In this document: positions 1-8,328 of the stretch, one piece after another | How positions within the stretch are numbered: the stretch's first letter is position 1 | Layout: each line of letters opens with the position of its first letter | Source of the DNA: Pseudomonas grimontii | GTDB taxonomy: Bacteria; Pseudomonadota; Gammaproteobacteria; Pseudomonadales; Pseudomonadaceae | Length of the DNA: 64,000 nucleotides | Assembly: GCF_007858185.1 (NCBI RefSeq) | Contig: NZ_VFES01000002.1 | Location: 434,001-498,000 of the forward strand | Direction: 5' to 3' | Position numbers and translations under genes: made by a program | Notes under the pieces: model-generated | Told to the model about the DNA's origin: nothing | Seen by the model: only the letters and a program-made list of their open reading frames with translations | Databases searched by the model: none

Positions 1-75
1 CACGATCAGGGTGTGGAAGTGCGTGAGCACGGCATTCAATGAAGGCTGAGGGGCGGAGCTTGGAGCGATGGGCAT
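1..75 (-). CDS. Possible N-terminus of a gene cut by the window edge
   Basis: An ATG at 73-75 on the minus strand opens a frame of 25 codons that runs off the left edge. The translation begins MPIAPSSAPQPSLNAVLTH and looks like a real protein start, but no strong ribosome binding site is visible and another ATG at 110-112 in a different frame is also open to the edge. From memory of P. aeruginosa, an ECF sigma factor and its sensor lie next to the hupE homologue, so a sigma factor is possible. This is a weak call. Confidence 0.3.
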   Translation of the reverse strand, partial: MPIAPSSAPQPSLNAVLTHFHTLIV

Positions 76-140
76 CGGCTGGCGTCGTCACGGCAGGGGC
101 GTAGGCGCGCATGGTAGCAGAGGGGCAGCGTTAAGTTGTG

Positions 141-192
141 AGCTGCAAGCTGCAAGTAAGAGCGGTTCGGCTTTTACTTGCCGCTTGTAGCT
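141..192. repeat. Inverted repeat of the GCAAGCTGCAAG family (copy A)
   Basis: Left arm with AGCTGCAAGCTGCAAGTAAG, right arm with ACTTGCCGCTTGTAGCT, separated by a short spacer containing GCTTTTA. It lies just beyond the 3' end of the HupE gene and could fold as a hairpin in the transcript. Four relatives occur in this window near 13696, 17971, 21472 and 45421. Confidence 0.7.
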
Positions 193-200
193 TGCGACGT

Positions 201-773
201 TTAGCTGGCGAGCAGCCACACCCCAGTCGCCGCCGAAGCCGCCCCGGCAATCCGTACCAACGGCGCCGCCGCGGCCGGCAGCCAGCGCACCAGCGCATAG
301 CCGGCAGCGTGCAGTGCTGCGGTCGCGCCGACAAACCCTGCGGCATACGCCCAAGGGCTCGACATGTCCGGCAGCTCCAAGCCATGGGCCACACCGTGGA
401 ACAACGCAAACAACGCCGTCGCACCCATGGCCATGAACAACGGCGGACGCACCGCCAGAGCTACCGCCAGGCCCAGGGCCAGCACCGAGGCGGCAATCCC
501 GCTTTCCAACGCGGGCAATTGCAGCCCTTCAAAACCCAGCACGCCGCCCATCAGCATGGTGCCGACAAAGGTGCACGGCAGGGCCCAGCGCGCGGCGCCC
601 TTTTGTTGGGCGGCCCACAGGCCGACCGCGACCATGGCCAGCAGGTGGTCGAGGCCGCCCAGCGGGTGGCTGATACCGGCCACCAGGCCGTTGTCGCCGT
701 GGCCAGGGTGAGCGAAGGCCAGGGCGGGTGCGAGCAGCAGGGCGGCGGCTGCGAGGAGTTTATTGAGGCTCAT
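201..773 (-). CDS. ureJ: HupE/UreJ family membrane protein
   Basis: A 190-residue protein with an N-terminal signal-like segment ending in AFA, followed by the HPGHGD motif typical of HupE/UreJ proteins, and then about six hydrophobic segments rich in Gly, Ala and Leu. HupE/UreJ proteins are thought to move nickel or cobalt for metalloenzyme maturation. Here the gene is 22 bases downstream of ureG on the same strand, so it probably belongs to the ureE-ureF-ureG transcript and supplies nickel for urease. The transport substrate is inferred from family and context only. Confidence 0.85.
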   Translation of the reverse strand: MSLNKLLAAAALLLAPALAFAHPGHGDNGLVAGISHPLGGLDHLLAMVAVGLWAAQQKGAARWALPCTFVGTMLMGGVLGFEGLQLPALESGIAASVLALGLAVALAVRPPLFMAMGATALFALFHGVAHGLELPDMSSPWAYAAGFVGATAALHAAGYALVRWLPAAAAPLVRIAGAASAATGVWLLAS

Positions 774-795
774 AAACAGGTTCCTTATGGGTTGA

Positions 796-1410
796 TCAGG
801 CGGCGGTCAGCAGGCCTTGGCGTTCGATAAAGGCGACGATTTCTTCCAGGCCGACCCCGGTTTTCTGGTTGCTGAACACAAAGGGTTTGCCGTTGCGCAT
901 GCGCTGGGTGTCGCTGTTCATCAGCTCCAGCGAGGCACCGACCAGCGGCGCGAGGTCGATCTTGTTGATCACCAGCAGGTCGGATTTGCAAATACCAGGC
1001 CCACCCTTGCGCGGCAGCTTGTCGCCGGCGGACACATCGATCACATAGATGGTCAGGTCCGACAGCTCCGGGCTGAAGGTGGCCGAGAGGTTGTCGCCGC
1101 CGGACTCCACCAGGATCAGGTCCAGGCCGGGAAAGCGGCGGTTGAGTTGGTCCACCGCTTCCAGGTTGATCGAGGCGTCTTCGCGAATCGCCGTGTGCGG
1201 GCAGCCGCCGGTTTCCACGCCAATGATGCGCTCCGGCGCCAGGGCCTGGTTGCGCACCAGGAAGTCGGCATCTTCGCGGGTGTAGATGTCGTTGGTGACC
1301 ACCGCCAGGTTGTAGCGATCGCGCAGCGCGAGGCACAGGGCCAGGGTCAGGGCGGTCTTGCCGGAGCCGACCGGGCCGCCGATACCGACGCGCAGGGGTT
1401 GTGTGTTCAT
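796..1410 (-). CDS. ureG: Urease accessory GTPase UreG
   Basis: A 204-residue SIMIBI-class GTPase. The start at [10 protein letters not shown] is chosen because the P-loop GGPVGSGKT then lies at residues 11-19, as in other UreG proteins; the open frame continues upstream but carries no family sequence. The invariant nickel-binding Cys-Pro-His is at residues 70-72. UreG hydrolyses GTP while delivering Ni(II) to the urease active site within the UreD-UreF-UreG complex in the cytoplasm. It follows ureF by 37 bases. The urease structural genes are about 15 kb away on the same strand. Confidence 0.96.
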   Translation of the reverse strand: MNTQPLRVGIGGPVGSGKTALTLALCLALRDRYNLAVVTNDIYTREDADFLVRNQALAPERIIGVETGGCPHTAIREDASINLEAVDQLNRRFPGLDLILVESGGDNLSATFSPELSDLTIYVIDVSAGDKLPRKGGPGICKSDLLVINKIDLAPLVGASLELMNSDTQRMRNGKPFVFSNQKTGVGLEEIVAFIERQGLLTAA

Positions 1411-1447
1411 CTGACTCTCCAAAATAAAAGGCCCAAAATTTAAAGCC

Positions 1448-2122
1448 CTAGGAACGGAACAGGCGGCTGTACTGGCGCTCGTGGGCCATGCTCGCCAAGG
1501 ACAGGCCAAAGGCGGCGCTGCCGAAATGGTGGGGGTCGATGCGGACGGCGTCCTGCTGGGCCTGTTGCAGCAGTGGCAGCAGCTCGCTGGTCAGGCGTTG
1601 CGCGGCTTGCTGGCCCAAGGGCAGGGTTTTCATCAGCACCGCCAATTGGTTCTCCAGCCAGCTCCAGAGCCAGGCGGCGAGGGCGTCGTCGGCGCTGATG
1701 GCCCAGGCACGTGCGGCCAGTGCCCAACCCAGGGCCAAGTGCGGTTCGCGGCGTTGCTCAAGAAAGGCGCGGGCGGCGTTGTCCAGTTCCGGCAGACCAT
1801 TGAGCAGCTGTTGCAGGGAATAGCCCATCTGCCGGCTCTCCTGATACAGCTCTCGGGTTTCGCGGCTGGCTTGATGGGCGTCGCACAGTTGTGCCAACGC
1901 TGACCACTCCTGCTCGGCGGCGGCGCGACAGTGGGCGAGCAACAGTGGGGCTTCGAAGCGCGCGAGGTTCAGCAGCAATTGGTCGCTGATCCAGCGGCGA
2001 GCGCTGGCGGCATCGTTGACGCGGCCGTTCTCCACGGCCATTTCCAAGCCTTGGGAATAGCTGTAGCCGCCAATCGGCAATTGCGGACTGGCCAGACGCA
2101 GCAGCGCCCAGGCTGGGTTCAT
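1448..2122 (-). CDS. ureF: Urease accessory protein UreF
   Basis: A 224-residue all-helical protein. The N-terminal segment [18 protein letters not shown] is the signature of UreF, including the conserved PIGGYSYS. UreF bridges UreD, bound to apo-urease, and UreG, and controls GTP use during nickel insertion. Its ATG overlaps the stop of ureE by four bases (ATGA), a sign of translational coupling. Length and sequence are normal for the family. Confidence 0.95.
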   Translation of the reverse strand: MNPAWALLRLASPQLPIGGYSYSQGLEMAVENGRVNDAASARRWISDQLLLNLARFEAPLLLAHCRAAAEQEWSALAQLCDAHQASRETRELYQESRQMGYSLQQLLNGLPELDNAARAFLEQRREPHLALGWALAARAWAISADDALAAWLWSWLENQLAVLMKTLPLGQQAAQRLTSELLPLLQQAQQDAVRIDPHHFGSAAFGLSLASMAHERQYSRLFRS

Positions 2123-2619
2123 AGACGCACGCCGAATTGATGCAGCTTGGGCGGGTAGTTGAAATCTTCATCGCCATGACGGGAGTGATGGTGGCCGCCG
2201 CCATAGGCGCCGTGTTCCGGTTGGAACGGCGCCTCGATGGTTTCGGTGTGGGCACCCAGTTGCTCAAGCATGGCCTTGAGCACGTAGTCATCGAGCAGGC
2301 GCAACCAGCCATCCCCCACTTGCAAGGCCACATGGCGGTTGCCGAGGTGATAGGCGGCACGGGTCAGTTCAAAGGCATTGCTGCAGGTGACGTGCAGCAG
2401 CTGTTCAGGCCGGGCGCACACGCGTACGACACGTCCGTCTTCAGCTTGTAGGAATTCGCCATCGTGCAACGGCGGCTGGCCGCGCTCCAGGAACAGGCCG
2501 ACGTCTTCACCATCGGCACTGAAACAGCGCAGGCGGCTCTTGCTGCGTGCTTCGAAGTTCAGCAGCAGCTCAGCGGCCCAGAGGGCTTGGGGGGCGATTC
2601 GGCGGTGGATCACCAGCAT
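2119..2619 (-). CDS. ureE: Urease accessory nickel chaperone UreE
   Basis: A 166-residue protein with the UreE N-terminal domain (MLVIHRRI, then SRLRCFSADGEDVGLFL) and the metal-binding C-terminal domain. The C-terminus carries a His cluster (GGGHHHSRHGDED) that would bind nickel. UreE brings Ni(II) to UreG for insertion into urease. The start at 2619 is preferred because it fits the usual N-terminus and is preceded by GGAAG; the open frame extends to 2841 without family sequence. First gene of the ureEFG-hupE run. Confidence 0.93.
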   Translation of the reverse strand: MLVIHRRIAPQALWAAELLLNFEARSKSRLRCFSADGEDVGLFLERGQPPLHDGEFLQAEDGRVVRVCARPEQLLHVTCSNAFELTRAAYHLGNRHVALQVGDGWLRLLDDYVLKAMLEQLGAHTETIEAPFQPEHGAYGGGHHHSRHGDEDFNYPPKLHQFGVRL

Positions 2620-2961
2620 CAGGAAGCTTCCAGCTATGAGCGATGGAAGTGCTAGAGCAAGGGGCTTGCCAATCACGTATAGGCGTAGGAATTCTCTGTC
2701 GGCGCGCGTGGATGTGCCACCGAATGGGGCGTTCGTGAGTGGTTTGAGTGATTCAAGTTGGTGCGATGTCTTGTTTGCAGCGCTGAAATGGGGCGTTTTT
2801 AGTTGAGGGGGGTGATGTTTATTGCATGAAGTGCCTTCCATCCTTTTCGTACGGTGAAATTTCAGATTTGTCCTACCGGATCTCAGGATTTGGAGTTCAC
2901 CTGCTTACGTGACGGATCATTAGGATTCGCCCTGTGCTAAAAAACCACGGCGAGTTCCATT
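2620..2961. other. Divergent intergenic region, ureE to NlpC gene
   Basis: About 340 bases between divergent genes. The reading frame of ureE stays open through part of it, but its composition is lower in GC than the genes and I see no family similarity, so I treat it as promoter and leader sequence. I could not assign specific -35 and -10 boxes with confidence. Confidence 0.5.
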
Positions 2962-3483
2962 ATGTTTAAATCAATTGTGTGTTTATTCATTATCAGTCTT
3001 TACCTGGTCACTCCCTCCTCATCGGCCAATATCCAACAGCGCGCGACAGCCCCTATTGCAATCGCGACGCCCCTGCAATTGCTGGAACAGCGGCCAGCAA
3101 TCGACAATGTGATTGACCGTGCCCATGAATTGCTGGGCACCTCGTATAAATGGGGTGGGAGCACCGTGGAGCAGGGCTTCGACTGCAGCAGCTTGCTGGT
3201 CTACCTGTTCAAGACCGAAGCCAATATCCGTATACCCCGCACCACGGCGGCAATGCACCGTTCAAACGCCAAGACGATCAAGCGTAGTGCGCTCAAACCT
3301 GGGGATGCGGTGTTCTTCAACGGTAACGGGCGCGGTCAGGTCAGCCATGTCGGCCTCTATATAGGCGAGGGCAAGTTCATTCATTCCCCACGTTCCGGCA
3401 AGAAGGTGCGAATCGATTCACTGAGCAATCGCTATTGGAACAAAAACTACAACACCGCCAAGCGCTTTCACTCTGCGGGTTGA
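2962..3483 (+). CDS. Secreted NlpC/P60 family peptidoglycan hydrolase
   Basis: A 173-residue C40 peptidase. A signal peptide covers about residues 1-22 (hydrophobic core FIISLYLVT). The catalytic domain shows Cys75 in the FDCSS motif, His129 in SHVGLYIG and His141 in FIHSP, the expected triad. Such enzymes cut gamma-D-Glu to diaminopimelate bonds in stem peptides in the periplasm. There is no lipobox, so it is probably soluble. It is convergent with the TetR gene and stands alone between two unrelated transcripts. Confidence 0.88.
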   Translation: MFKSIVCLFIISLYLVTPSSSANIQQRATAPIAIATPLQLLEQRPAIDNVIDRAHELLGTSYKWGGSTVEQGFDCSSLLVYLFKTEANIRIPRTTAAMHRSNAKTIKRSALKPGDAVFFNGNGRGQVSHVGLYIGEGKFIHSPRSGKKVRIDSLSNRYWNKNYNTAKRFHSAG

Positions 3484-3488
3484 CCGGC

Positions 3489-4121
3489 TTACTCCGTACT
3501 GCCCAGACCTTGCCAATGCTTGAGGCCAATAAAGATAAAGCGCAGTTGCTGGGTGATTTTCGCCTGGGGCGTGAGGTGGGCAGGCAAGGCCTGGGCCGGT
3601 GGGTCGATGATATCGGGAAGGGTGGCGAACACGCTCTTGACGATCAGGTCGGCCATTACGTGCAGGCCTTCGGCGTCCAGGTGCTGCAACTTGGGCATCA
3701 GGGTCAGGTCGGCCGCCAGGTCGCGCGTGATGTCTTCGCGCAAGGCGCCGATGGCTTGGCGTACGGCCAGGCAACCGCCGTATTGCTCGCGCGCCAGGAA
3801 CAGGAATTGCGAGCGGTTGGCCGAAACCACATCGAGAAAAATCCGCACTGAGGCATCGATAATGCCTCCCATCACGAATTCGTTGTGGCGCACCAGGCGA
3901 ATGGTGGCGCGAAAGGTCTGGCCCACCTCACTCACCAATACAAGCCCTAGCTGGTCCATATCGGCAAAGTGGCGATAGAAACCGGTGGGGACAATGCCTG
4001 CGGTTTTGGCCACTTCACGCAGGCTCAGGCTGCCAAACCCACGGCCACACTCCATCAGATGGCGGGCGGCGTCCATCAGGGCGAGGCGGGTCTGTTGCTT
4101 CTGTTCGGCGCGGGGCAGCAT
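3489..4121 (-). CDS. desT: TetR family repressor, DesT/FabR type
   Basis: A 210-residue regulator beginning MLPRAEQKQQTR. The helix-turn-helix covers about residues 31-52 (SLREVAKTAGIVPTGFYRHF), and the ligand domain has the EQYGG and SQFLFLAR segments I associate with DesT of P. aeruginosa and FabR of enterics. These repressors sense the ratio of unsaturated to saturated acyl-CoA and control desaturase genes and sometimes fabAB. The start at 4121 is chosen over one 15 codons upstream because it matches the DesT N-terminus. Unlike in P. aeruginosa, no desC-desB pair lies beside it. Confidence 0.8.
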   Translation of the reverse strand: MLPRAEQKQQTRLALMDAARHLMECGRGFGSLSLREVAKTAGIVPTGFYRHFADMDQLGLVLVSEVGQTFRATIRLVRHNEFVMGGIIDASVRIFLDVVSANRSQFLFLAREQYGGCLAVRQAIGALREDITRDLAADLTLMPKLQHLDAEGLHVMADLIVKSVFATLPDIIDPPAQALPAHLTPQAKITQQLRFIFIGLKHWQGLGSTE

Positions 4122-4240
4122 GGGCGGGCGGGCTTTGTCGGCAAGTACAGCGACGCACTCTAGCAAAACAGCTTCGCTGACGTCGAACTTGGCGGGGGAT
4201 AGGGGGGAGTGTTGCGTGACAGGCTCTACAAAAAGTCAAA

Positions 4241-4266
4241 AGTCCGATCGGCAGATCGGGCTTTTT
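4241..4266 (-). terminator. Intrinsic terminator after the repeat-protein gene
   Basis: Eight-pair stem (4242-4249 with 4254-4261, loop GGCA). On the minus strand it is followed by TTTTGACTTTTT, and on the plus strand by TTTTTT. It lies 17 bases past the stop of the 4283-4744 gene, so it most likely ends that transcript and separates it from desT. Confidence 0.75.
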
Positions 4267-4282
4267 TCTGGGCCACCACGGG

Positions 4283-4744
4283 TTAGCTCTGAGCTTGATG
4301 CAGTTCTTGCAGGCGATCGGCACCACCTTCGGCAACACCTTCAGTGTAGGCACGTTCGTTGGCTTGTTCCGCACCGCCTTCAACCAGGCCTTTCTGTTCC
4401 AGACGATCACGGCCACCTTCGGCAACACCTTCAGTGTAGGCACGTTCGTTGACTTGTTCCGCACCGCCTTCAACCAGGCCTTTCTGTTCCAGGCGATCAC
4501 GGCCGTTTTCGGTCAGGCCTTCGGTGTAGGCGCGTTTGTTGGCGTGTTCCGAACCATTCTCAGCAACAGCGCCTTTGGCGTAGTCACGGTTCTCATCTTC
4601 TTGCGAACCGCTGCGAGCCAGGGTCTGGTTGAAGTGAGCGGCGTCGGCTTTGACTTGTGGGGTGACCTGTTCGGCGGCTGGCAGGGCAAAGGCGCTGGAA
4701 GCCAGGATGGATAACAGGACGGTAGCGAGTACTTGGCGTTTCAT
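4283..4744 (-). CDS. Secreted protein with 30-residue tandem repeats, function unknown
   Basis: A 153-residue protein with a clear signal peptide (MKRQVLATVLLSILASSAFA). After an Asn/Glu-rich linker it carries a 30-residue unit of the form GRDRLEQKGLVEGG-AEQ-NERAYTEGVAEG, present twice almost exactly and partly on both sides. The charged, Gly-rich repeats suggest an extended periplasmic protein. I recall similar Pseudomonas proteins labelled phage infection protein, but I see nothing here that supports that role. The start at 4744 has a good ribosome site (AAGGAG) 5' of it; upstream codons in the frame are not protein-like. Confidence 0.75.
   Translation of the reverse strand: MKRQVLATVLLSILASSAFALPAAEQVTPQVKADAAHFNQTLARSGSQEDENRDYAKGAVAENGSEHANKRAYTEGLTENGRDRLEQKGLVEGGAEQVNERAYTEGVAEGGRDRLEQKGLVEGGAEQANERAYTEGVAEGGADRLQELHQAQS
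4320..4500 (-). repeat. Two 90-bp in-frame tandem repeats
   Basis: The blocks at about 4320-4409 and 4410-4499 are nearly identical at the DNA level, differing at a few positions such as GGCTTG/GACTTG near 4359 and 4449. Partial copies follow to about 4560. Each unit encodes 30 residues of the secreted repeat protein. The near identity points to recent duplication or gene conversion. Confidence 0.85.
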
Positions 4745-5102
4745 GATGGGTTGCTCCTTGGGAGGGCGATAAAGTGGGTACGGAGCTAATGCTACTCTCG
4801 ATAAGTCGATATAAAAGTTCATAAACACAATGGTAATAATCAACAGAATTGATTGTTCGTGAGAGAGGCTCTAGCTCGGGCCTCTCAAGCACGCGCTTTT
4901 GCACCGAGGTGGGTATTTTCGACACGAACCTGGGTAACAATGGTGCGCTGTGGATGATCGAATCTGTCGAGTCGGTCAGGAAAGTGGGTTTTTACGGGTA
5001 AATCGGAGTTTGGGTTAAACCCATGGGCGGTTTGCCAGTCGTAGTTTTATAAGCTGTCCTACAGGTGTTGGTTCAGCCGGTCGTATTCAGGAGTTCTGTG
5101 CA
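4745..5102. other. Divergent intergenic region before the AsmA gene
   Basis: About 360 bases between the secreted repeat-protein gene and the AsmA gene, transcribed in opposite directions. It is AT-richer than its flanks near 4800-4850. A short inverted repeat GAGAGG...CCTCTC sits near 4862-4886. No open frame looks coding. A ribosome site CAGGAG precedes the AsmA ATG. Confidence 0.5.
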
Positions 5103-7172
5103 ATGACGCGCACTCGTAAAATCGTCACTTGGAGCTGCGCCAGCTTCGTTGTGTTAATCGCTTTGGTGGTACTGGTCCTGGTGTTCTTTGACTGGAACCG
5201 CATCAAGCCTCCGCTCAATGCCAAAGTCTCCGAAGAGCTGCATCGTCCGTTTGCCATCAACGGCAACCTGGCGGTGGTGTGGGCGCGTGAGCCCGATGAA
5301 GGCGGTTGGCGCGCCTGGGTGCCGTGGCCCCATGTGATTGCCGAGGACCTGACCCTGGGCAACCCCGACTGGTCGAAAAAACCGCAGATGGTCACGCTGA
5401 AAAAGGTCGAGCTGCGCATTTCGCCGTTGGCGTTGCTGGTGCAGCGTGTGGTGATCCCGCGTATCGACCTCACCGAGCCGAGTGCCGAGTTGCAGCGCCT
5501 GGCCGATGGCCGCGCCAACTGGACGTTCAAGTTCGACCCCAAGGATCCTGACGCCGAGCCCTCCAGCTGGGTGGTGGACATCGGCGCCATTGGTTTCGAC
5601 AAGGGCCACGTGACCCTCGACGACCAGACTCTCAAGACTCAGTTGGACGTGATCATCGACCCCTTGGGCAAGCCGATCCCGTTCGGCGAAATCGTCGGCG
5701 ACGCCGATGCCAAAAAGGCCCTGGAAAAAGGCTCCGCGCCCCAGGATTATGCGTTCGCCCTCAAGGTTAAAGGCCAGTACCACGGCCAGAAGCTCGACGG
5801 CAGCGGCAAGATCGGTGGCCTGCTGGCCTTGCAGGACGCGGCCAAGCCGTTTCCGCTGCAAGCCCAGGTCAAGATCGCCGATACCAGCATCGCGCTGGCA
5901 GGCACCTTGACCGACCCCTTGAACCTCGGCGCCCTGGACCTGCGCCTGAAACTGTCCGGCAGCAGCCTGGGTAACCTCTACCCGCTGACCGGCGTCACCC
6001 TGCCGGATTCACCGGCCTACTCCACTGACGGCCACTTGATCGCCAAGTTGCACGAGGCCAGCGGCGCGTCGTTCAGCTACGAAAACTTCAACGGCAAGAT
6101 CGGCAACAGCGATATTCACGGCAACCTCGCCTATGTCGCCAGCCAGCCACGTCCCAAGCTCAGCGGTGCGTTGGTGTCCAACCAATTGCTGATGGCCGAC
6201 CTCGCCCCCCTGATCGGTGCCGACTCCAACGCCAAGCAAAAAGCCCGTGGCGGTGAGAGCAAACAACCGGCGACCAAAGTACTGCCGGTGGAAGAGTTCC
6301 GCACCGAGCGCTGGCGCGACATGGATGCCGATGTGGAATTCACCGGTAAACGCATCGTGCACAGTGCCGAGTTGCCTTTCAACGACCTGTACACCCACCT
6401 GGTGCTCAACGACGGCGAACTGAGCCTGGAACCGCTGCGATTCGGCGTAGCCGGCGGCAAGCTGGATGCGCAGATCCGCTTGAACGGCCGTACCACGCCG
6501 ATGGAAGGTCGCGCCAAACTCACGGCGCGCAACTTCAAGCTCAAGCAGTTGTTCCCGACCTTCGAGCCGATGAAAACCAGCTTTGGTGAACTCAACGGCG
6601 ATGCCGATATTTCCGGGCGCGGTAACTCCGTCGCGGCGCTGCTCGGCACCTCCAACGGTGACCTGAAGATGCTGATCAACGACGGCGCCATCAGCCGTGG
6701 CCTGATGGAAATTGCCGGGCTCAACGTCGGCAACTATGTGGTGGGCCGCCTGTTTGGCGACAAGGAAGTGAAGATCAACTGCGCGGCGGCGGATTTCGGG
6801 ATCAAGACCGGCCTGGCGACCACGCGCTTGTTTGTGTTCGATACCGAGAACGCGATCATCTATATCGATGGCACCGCCAACATGGCCACCGAACAGCTCG
6901 ACCTGACCATCACCCCCGAGTCCAAGGGCTTCCGCCTGTTTTCCCTGCGTTCGCCGTTGTACGTCAACGGCCCGTTTATCAAACCGAATGCGGGGGTGAA
7001 AGCCATCCCCCTGGCCCTGCGTGGCGCGGGCATGGTGGCACTGGGCGTGATCGCCGGCCCGGCAGCGGGCCTGCTGGCGCTGGTGGCACCGAGCGCCGAT
7101 GCGCCGAACCAGTGTGCACCGTTGTTGCAGCAGATGAGGGAAGGCAAGGCGCCGAAGACGGTGAAAGGTTGA
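5103..7172 (+). CDS. AsmA family inner-membrane anchored protein
   Basis: A 689-residue protein with one N-terminal membrane segment (about residues 8-30) followed by a long beta-rich periplasmic region. The C-terminal third (GELNGDADISGRG, LLGTSNGDL, then LDLTITPESKGFRLFSLRSPLYVNG) is the AsmA C-terminal domain. AsmA-like proteins belong to the group of bridge-like lipid transfer proteins and affect phospholipid transport to the outer membrane. Monocistronic, with its own terminator. A DesT-type regulator of membrane lipid saturation lies nearby, but no functional link is shown. Confidence 0.88.
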   Translation: MTRTRKIVTWSCASFVVLIALVVLVLVFFDWNRIKPPLNAKVSEELHRPFAINGNLAVVWAREPDEGGWRAWVPWPHVIAEDLTLGNPDWSKKPQMVTLKKVELRISPLALLVQRVVIPRIDLTEPSAELQRLADGRANWTFKFDPKDPDAEPSSWVVDIGAIGFDKGHVTLDDQTLKTQLDVIIDPLGKPIPFGEIVGDADAKKALEKGSAPQDYAFALKVKGQYHGQKLDGSGKIGGLLALQDAAKPFPLQAQVKIADTSIALAGTLTDPLNLGALDLRLKLSGSSLGNLYPLTGVTLPDSPAYSTDGHLIAKLHEASGASFSYENFNGKIGNSDIHGNLAYVASQPRPKLSGALVSNQLLMADLAPLIGADSNAKQKARGGESKQPATKVLPVEEFRTERWRDMDADVEFTGKRIVHSAELPFNDLYTHLVLNDGELSLEPLRFGVAGGKLDAQIRLNGRTTPMEGRAKLTARNFKLKQLFPTFEPMKTSFGELNGDADISGRGNSVAALLGTSNGDLKMLINDGAISRGLMEIAGLNVGNYVVGRLFGDKEVKINCAAADFGIKTGLATTRLFVFDTENAIIYIDGTANMATEQLDLTITPESKGFRLFSLRSPLYVNGPFIKPNAGVKAIPLALRGAGMVALGVIAGPAAGLLALVAPSADAPNQCAPLLQQMREGKAPKTVKG

Positions 7173-7193
7173 TCGTCGAAATTGTCAGAAAGA

Positions 7194-7216
7194 GCGACCC
7201 TCGGGTCGCCTTTTTT
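7194..7216 (+). terminator. Intrinsic terminator after the AsmA gene
   Basis: Perfect seven-pair GC-rich stem (GCGACCC, 2-base loop, GGGTCGC) followed by C and six Ts, 22 bases after the stop codon. Confidence 0.9.
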
Positions 7217-7350
7217 ATCACGGTGCCGTAAGTATGATCCTGGTCTTGTGTAGCTCATTTCTGAAGCGCTAAAACCGCCCCTGATTCCCCTTACGCCTCC
7301 TGGGTTGCCTTCCTATAGTCGGCCGCCACAGTCACTTGGAGGTGTAATCC

Positions 7351-8328
7351 ATGCAGGGAGCCTACGCATTTATCAATGAGCGGCCGCAGCCTTATCCACT
7401 GCTCAAGCTCAGCCTTTCTCTTAACCCCCATACACAAACAAAGTTCGACATCGTCAACCAGCACATCCGCAATGTCGTGGTACTGCCAGGGCAGTTGGTG
7501 ATCATTCCTGATGCGCGCACGGCGTCTTGCACCGCTGAAGAAGCGCAACTGATGCGCTCAGCGCAGAACATAAAACAGGCGTTGCTGGCGCATTCCGCAA
7601 CCGATCAGTTTTTGATCAAAAACTACGATCTACTACAGGTCATCATGACCAACGCTTCGATCGGTGTCGGGAGTGCCAGCAGTGCCTGGAGTAAGCATCT
7701 TGCGGCTGTCGAGAGCACACTTCAGGAAATCGACGCTTTGCATAAGCAGCACTTGAGCAAGGGCACAACGGCCGCGAGGGATGAGTTTCTGGCTAAGCGC
7801 AGGGTGTTGTTTGCAAAGCTGGAGGGGCAGCTTTCGGGGATGGCTCGTTTGGGTACGGGCTTGAAAAATGAAGGGTCGATCAAAAAGATGTTGGGTATTT
7901 CGACTAAAAGCTATTGGCATCACGGTGAAATTCGCAAGTACGAAGAGACAGTCAAGCGCATCGCCAAGGCATCAAAGATGTTGAAAAAGGGCACTTATAT
8001 CGGTATCGCGCTGGATGTTGGAGCGACGGCGTTGGAAATAACGGAGGCGTGTTCAACCGGGCGGGAGCAGGAATGTACTCGGGCGAAGTTTGTTGAGGGA
8101 GGGAAGTTGGTGTTCGGAGTCGGTGGCGCGGCTTACGGGGGATACGCAGGCATGGCATCAGGGGTTGCCATATGTGCAGCGGTTTTTGCCATCCCTACCG
8201 CCGGAGCGAGTGCGCTAGGCTGCGCCATAGTGGGTGGGGCCATTGGGGGCCTTGCCGTGGGTGCTTTAGGAAGCCACACGGGTGAGCAAATAGGAACCCG
8301 CCTTTATGAAGTTTCAGGGGGGGAATGA
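7351..8328 (+). CDS. LysM-like protein with a glycine-rich membrane-insertion region, candidate toxin
   Basis: A 325-residue protein without a signal peptide. Residues about 30-55 (FDIVNQHIRN, then LPGQLVIIPD) read like a LysM fold. The middle is helical and charged. From about residue 225 to the end come long Gly/Ala stretches (GKLVFGVGGAAYGGYAGMASG and GCAIVGGAIGGLAVGALGSH), forming two hydrophobic glycine-zipper segments like those of pore-forming effectors. A strong ribosome site GGAGGT precedes the ATG. Its stop overlaps the start of a small membrane protein, as in toxin/immunity pairs. Function is inferred from architecture; no secretion genes are near. Confidence 0.65.
   Translation: MQGAYAFINERPQPYPLLKLSLSLNPHTQTKFDIVNQHIRNVVVLPGQLVIIPDARTASCTAEEAQLMRSAQNIKQALLAHSATDQFLIKNYDLLQVIMTNASIGVGSASSAWSKHLAAVESTLQEIDALHKQHLSKGTTAARDEFLAKRRVLFAKLEGQLSGMARLGTGLKNEGSIKKMLGISTKSYWHHGEIRKYEETVKRIAKASKMLKKGTYIGIALDVGATALEITEACSTGREQECTRAKFVEGGKLVFGVGGAAYGGYAGMASGVAICAAVFAIPTAGASALGCAIVGGAIGGLAVGALGSHTGEQIGTRLYEVSGGE

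Noticed and set aside
138..830. Long plus-strand frame of 230 codons overlapping hupE
   Set aside because: It is antisense to a well-supported HupE gene, is Arg/Gln-rich, and has no family features; a product of high GC content.
4860..4890. Inverted repeat GAGAGG...CCTCTC as a terminator
   Set aside because: Short stem and no T run, in a region upstream of both flanking genes.
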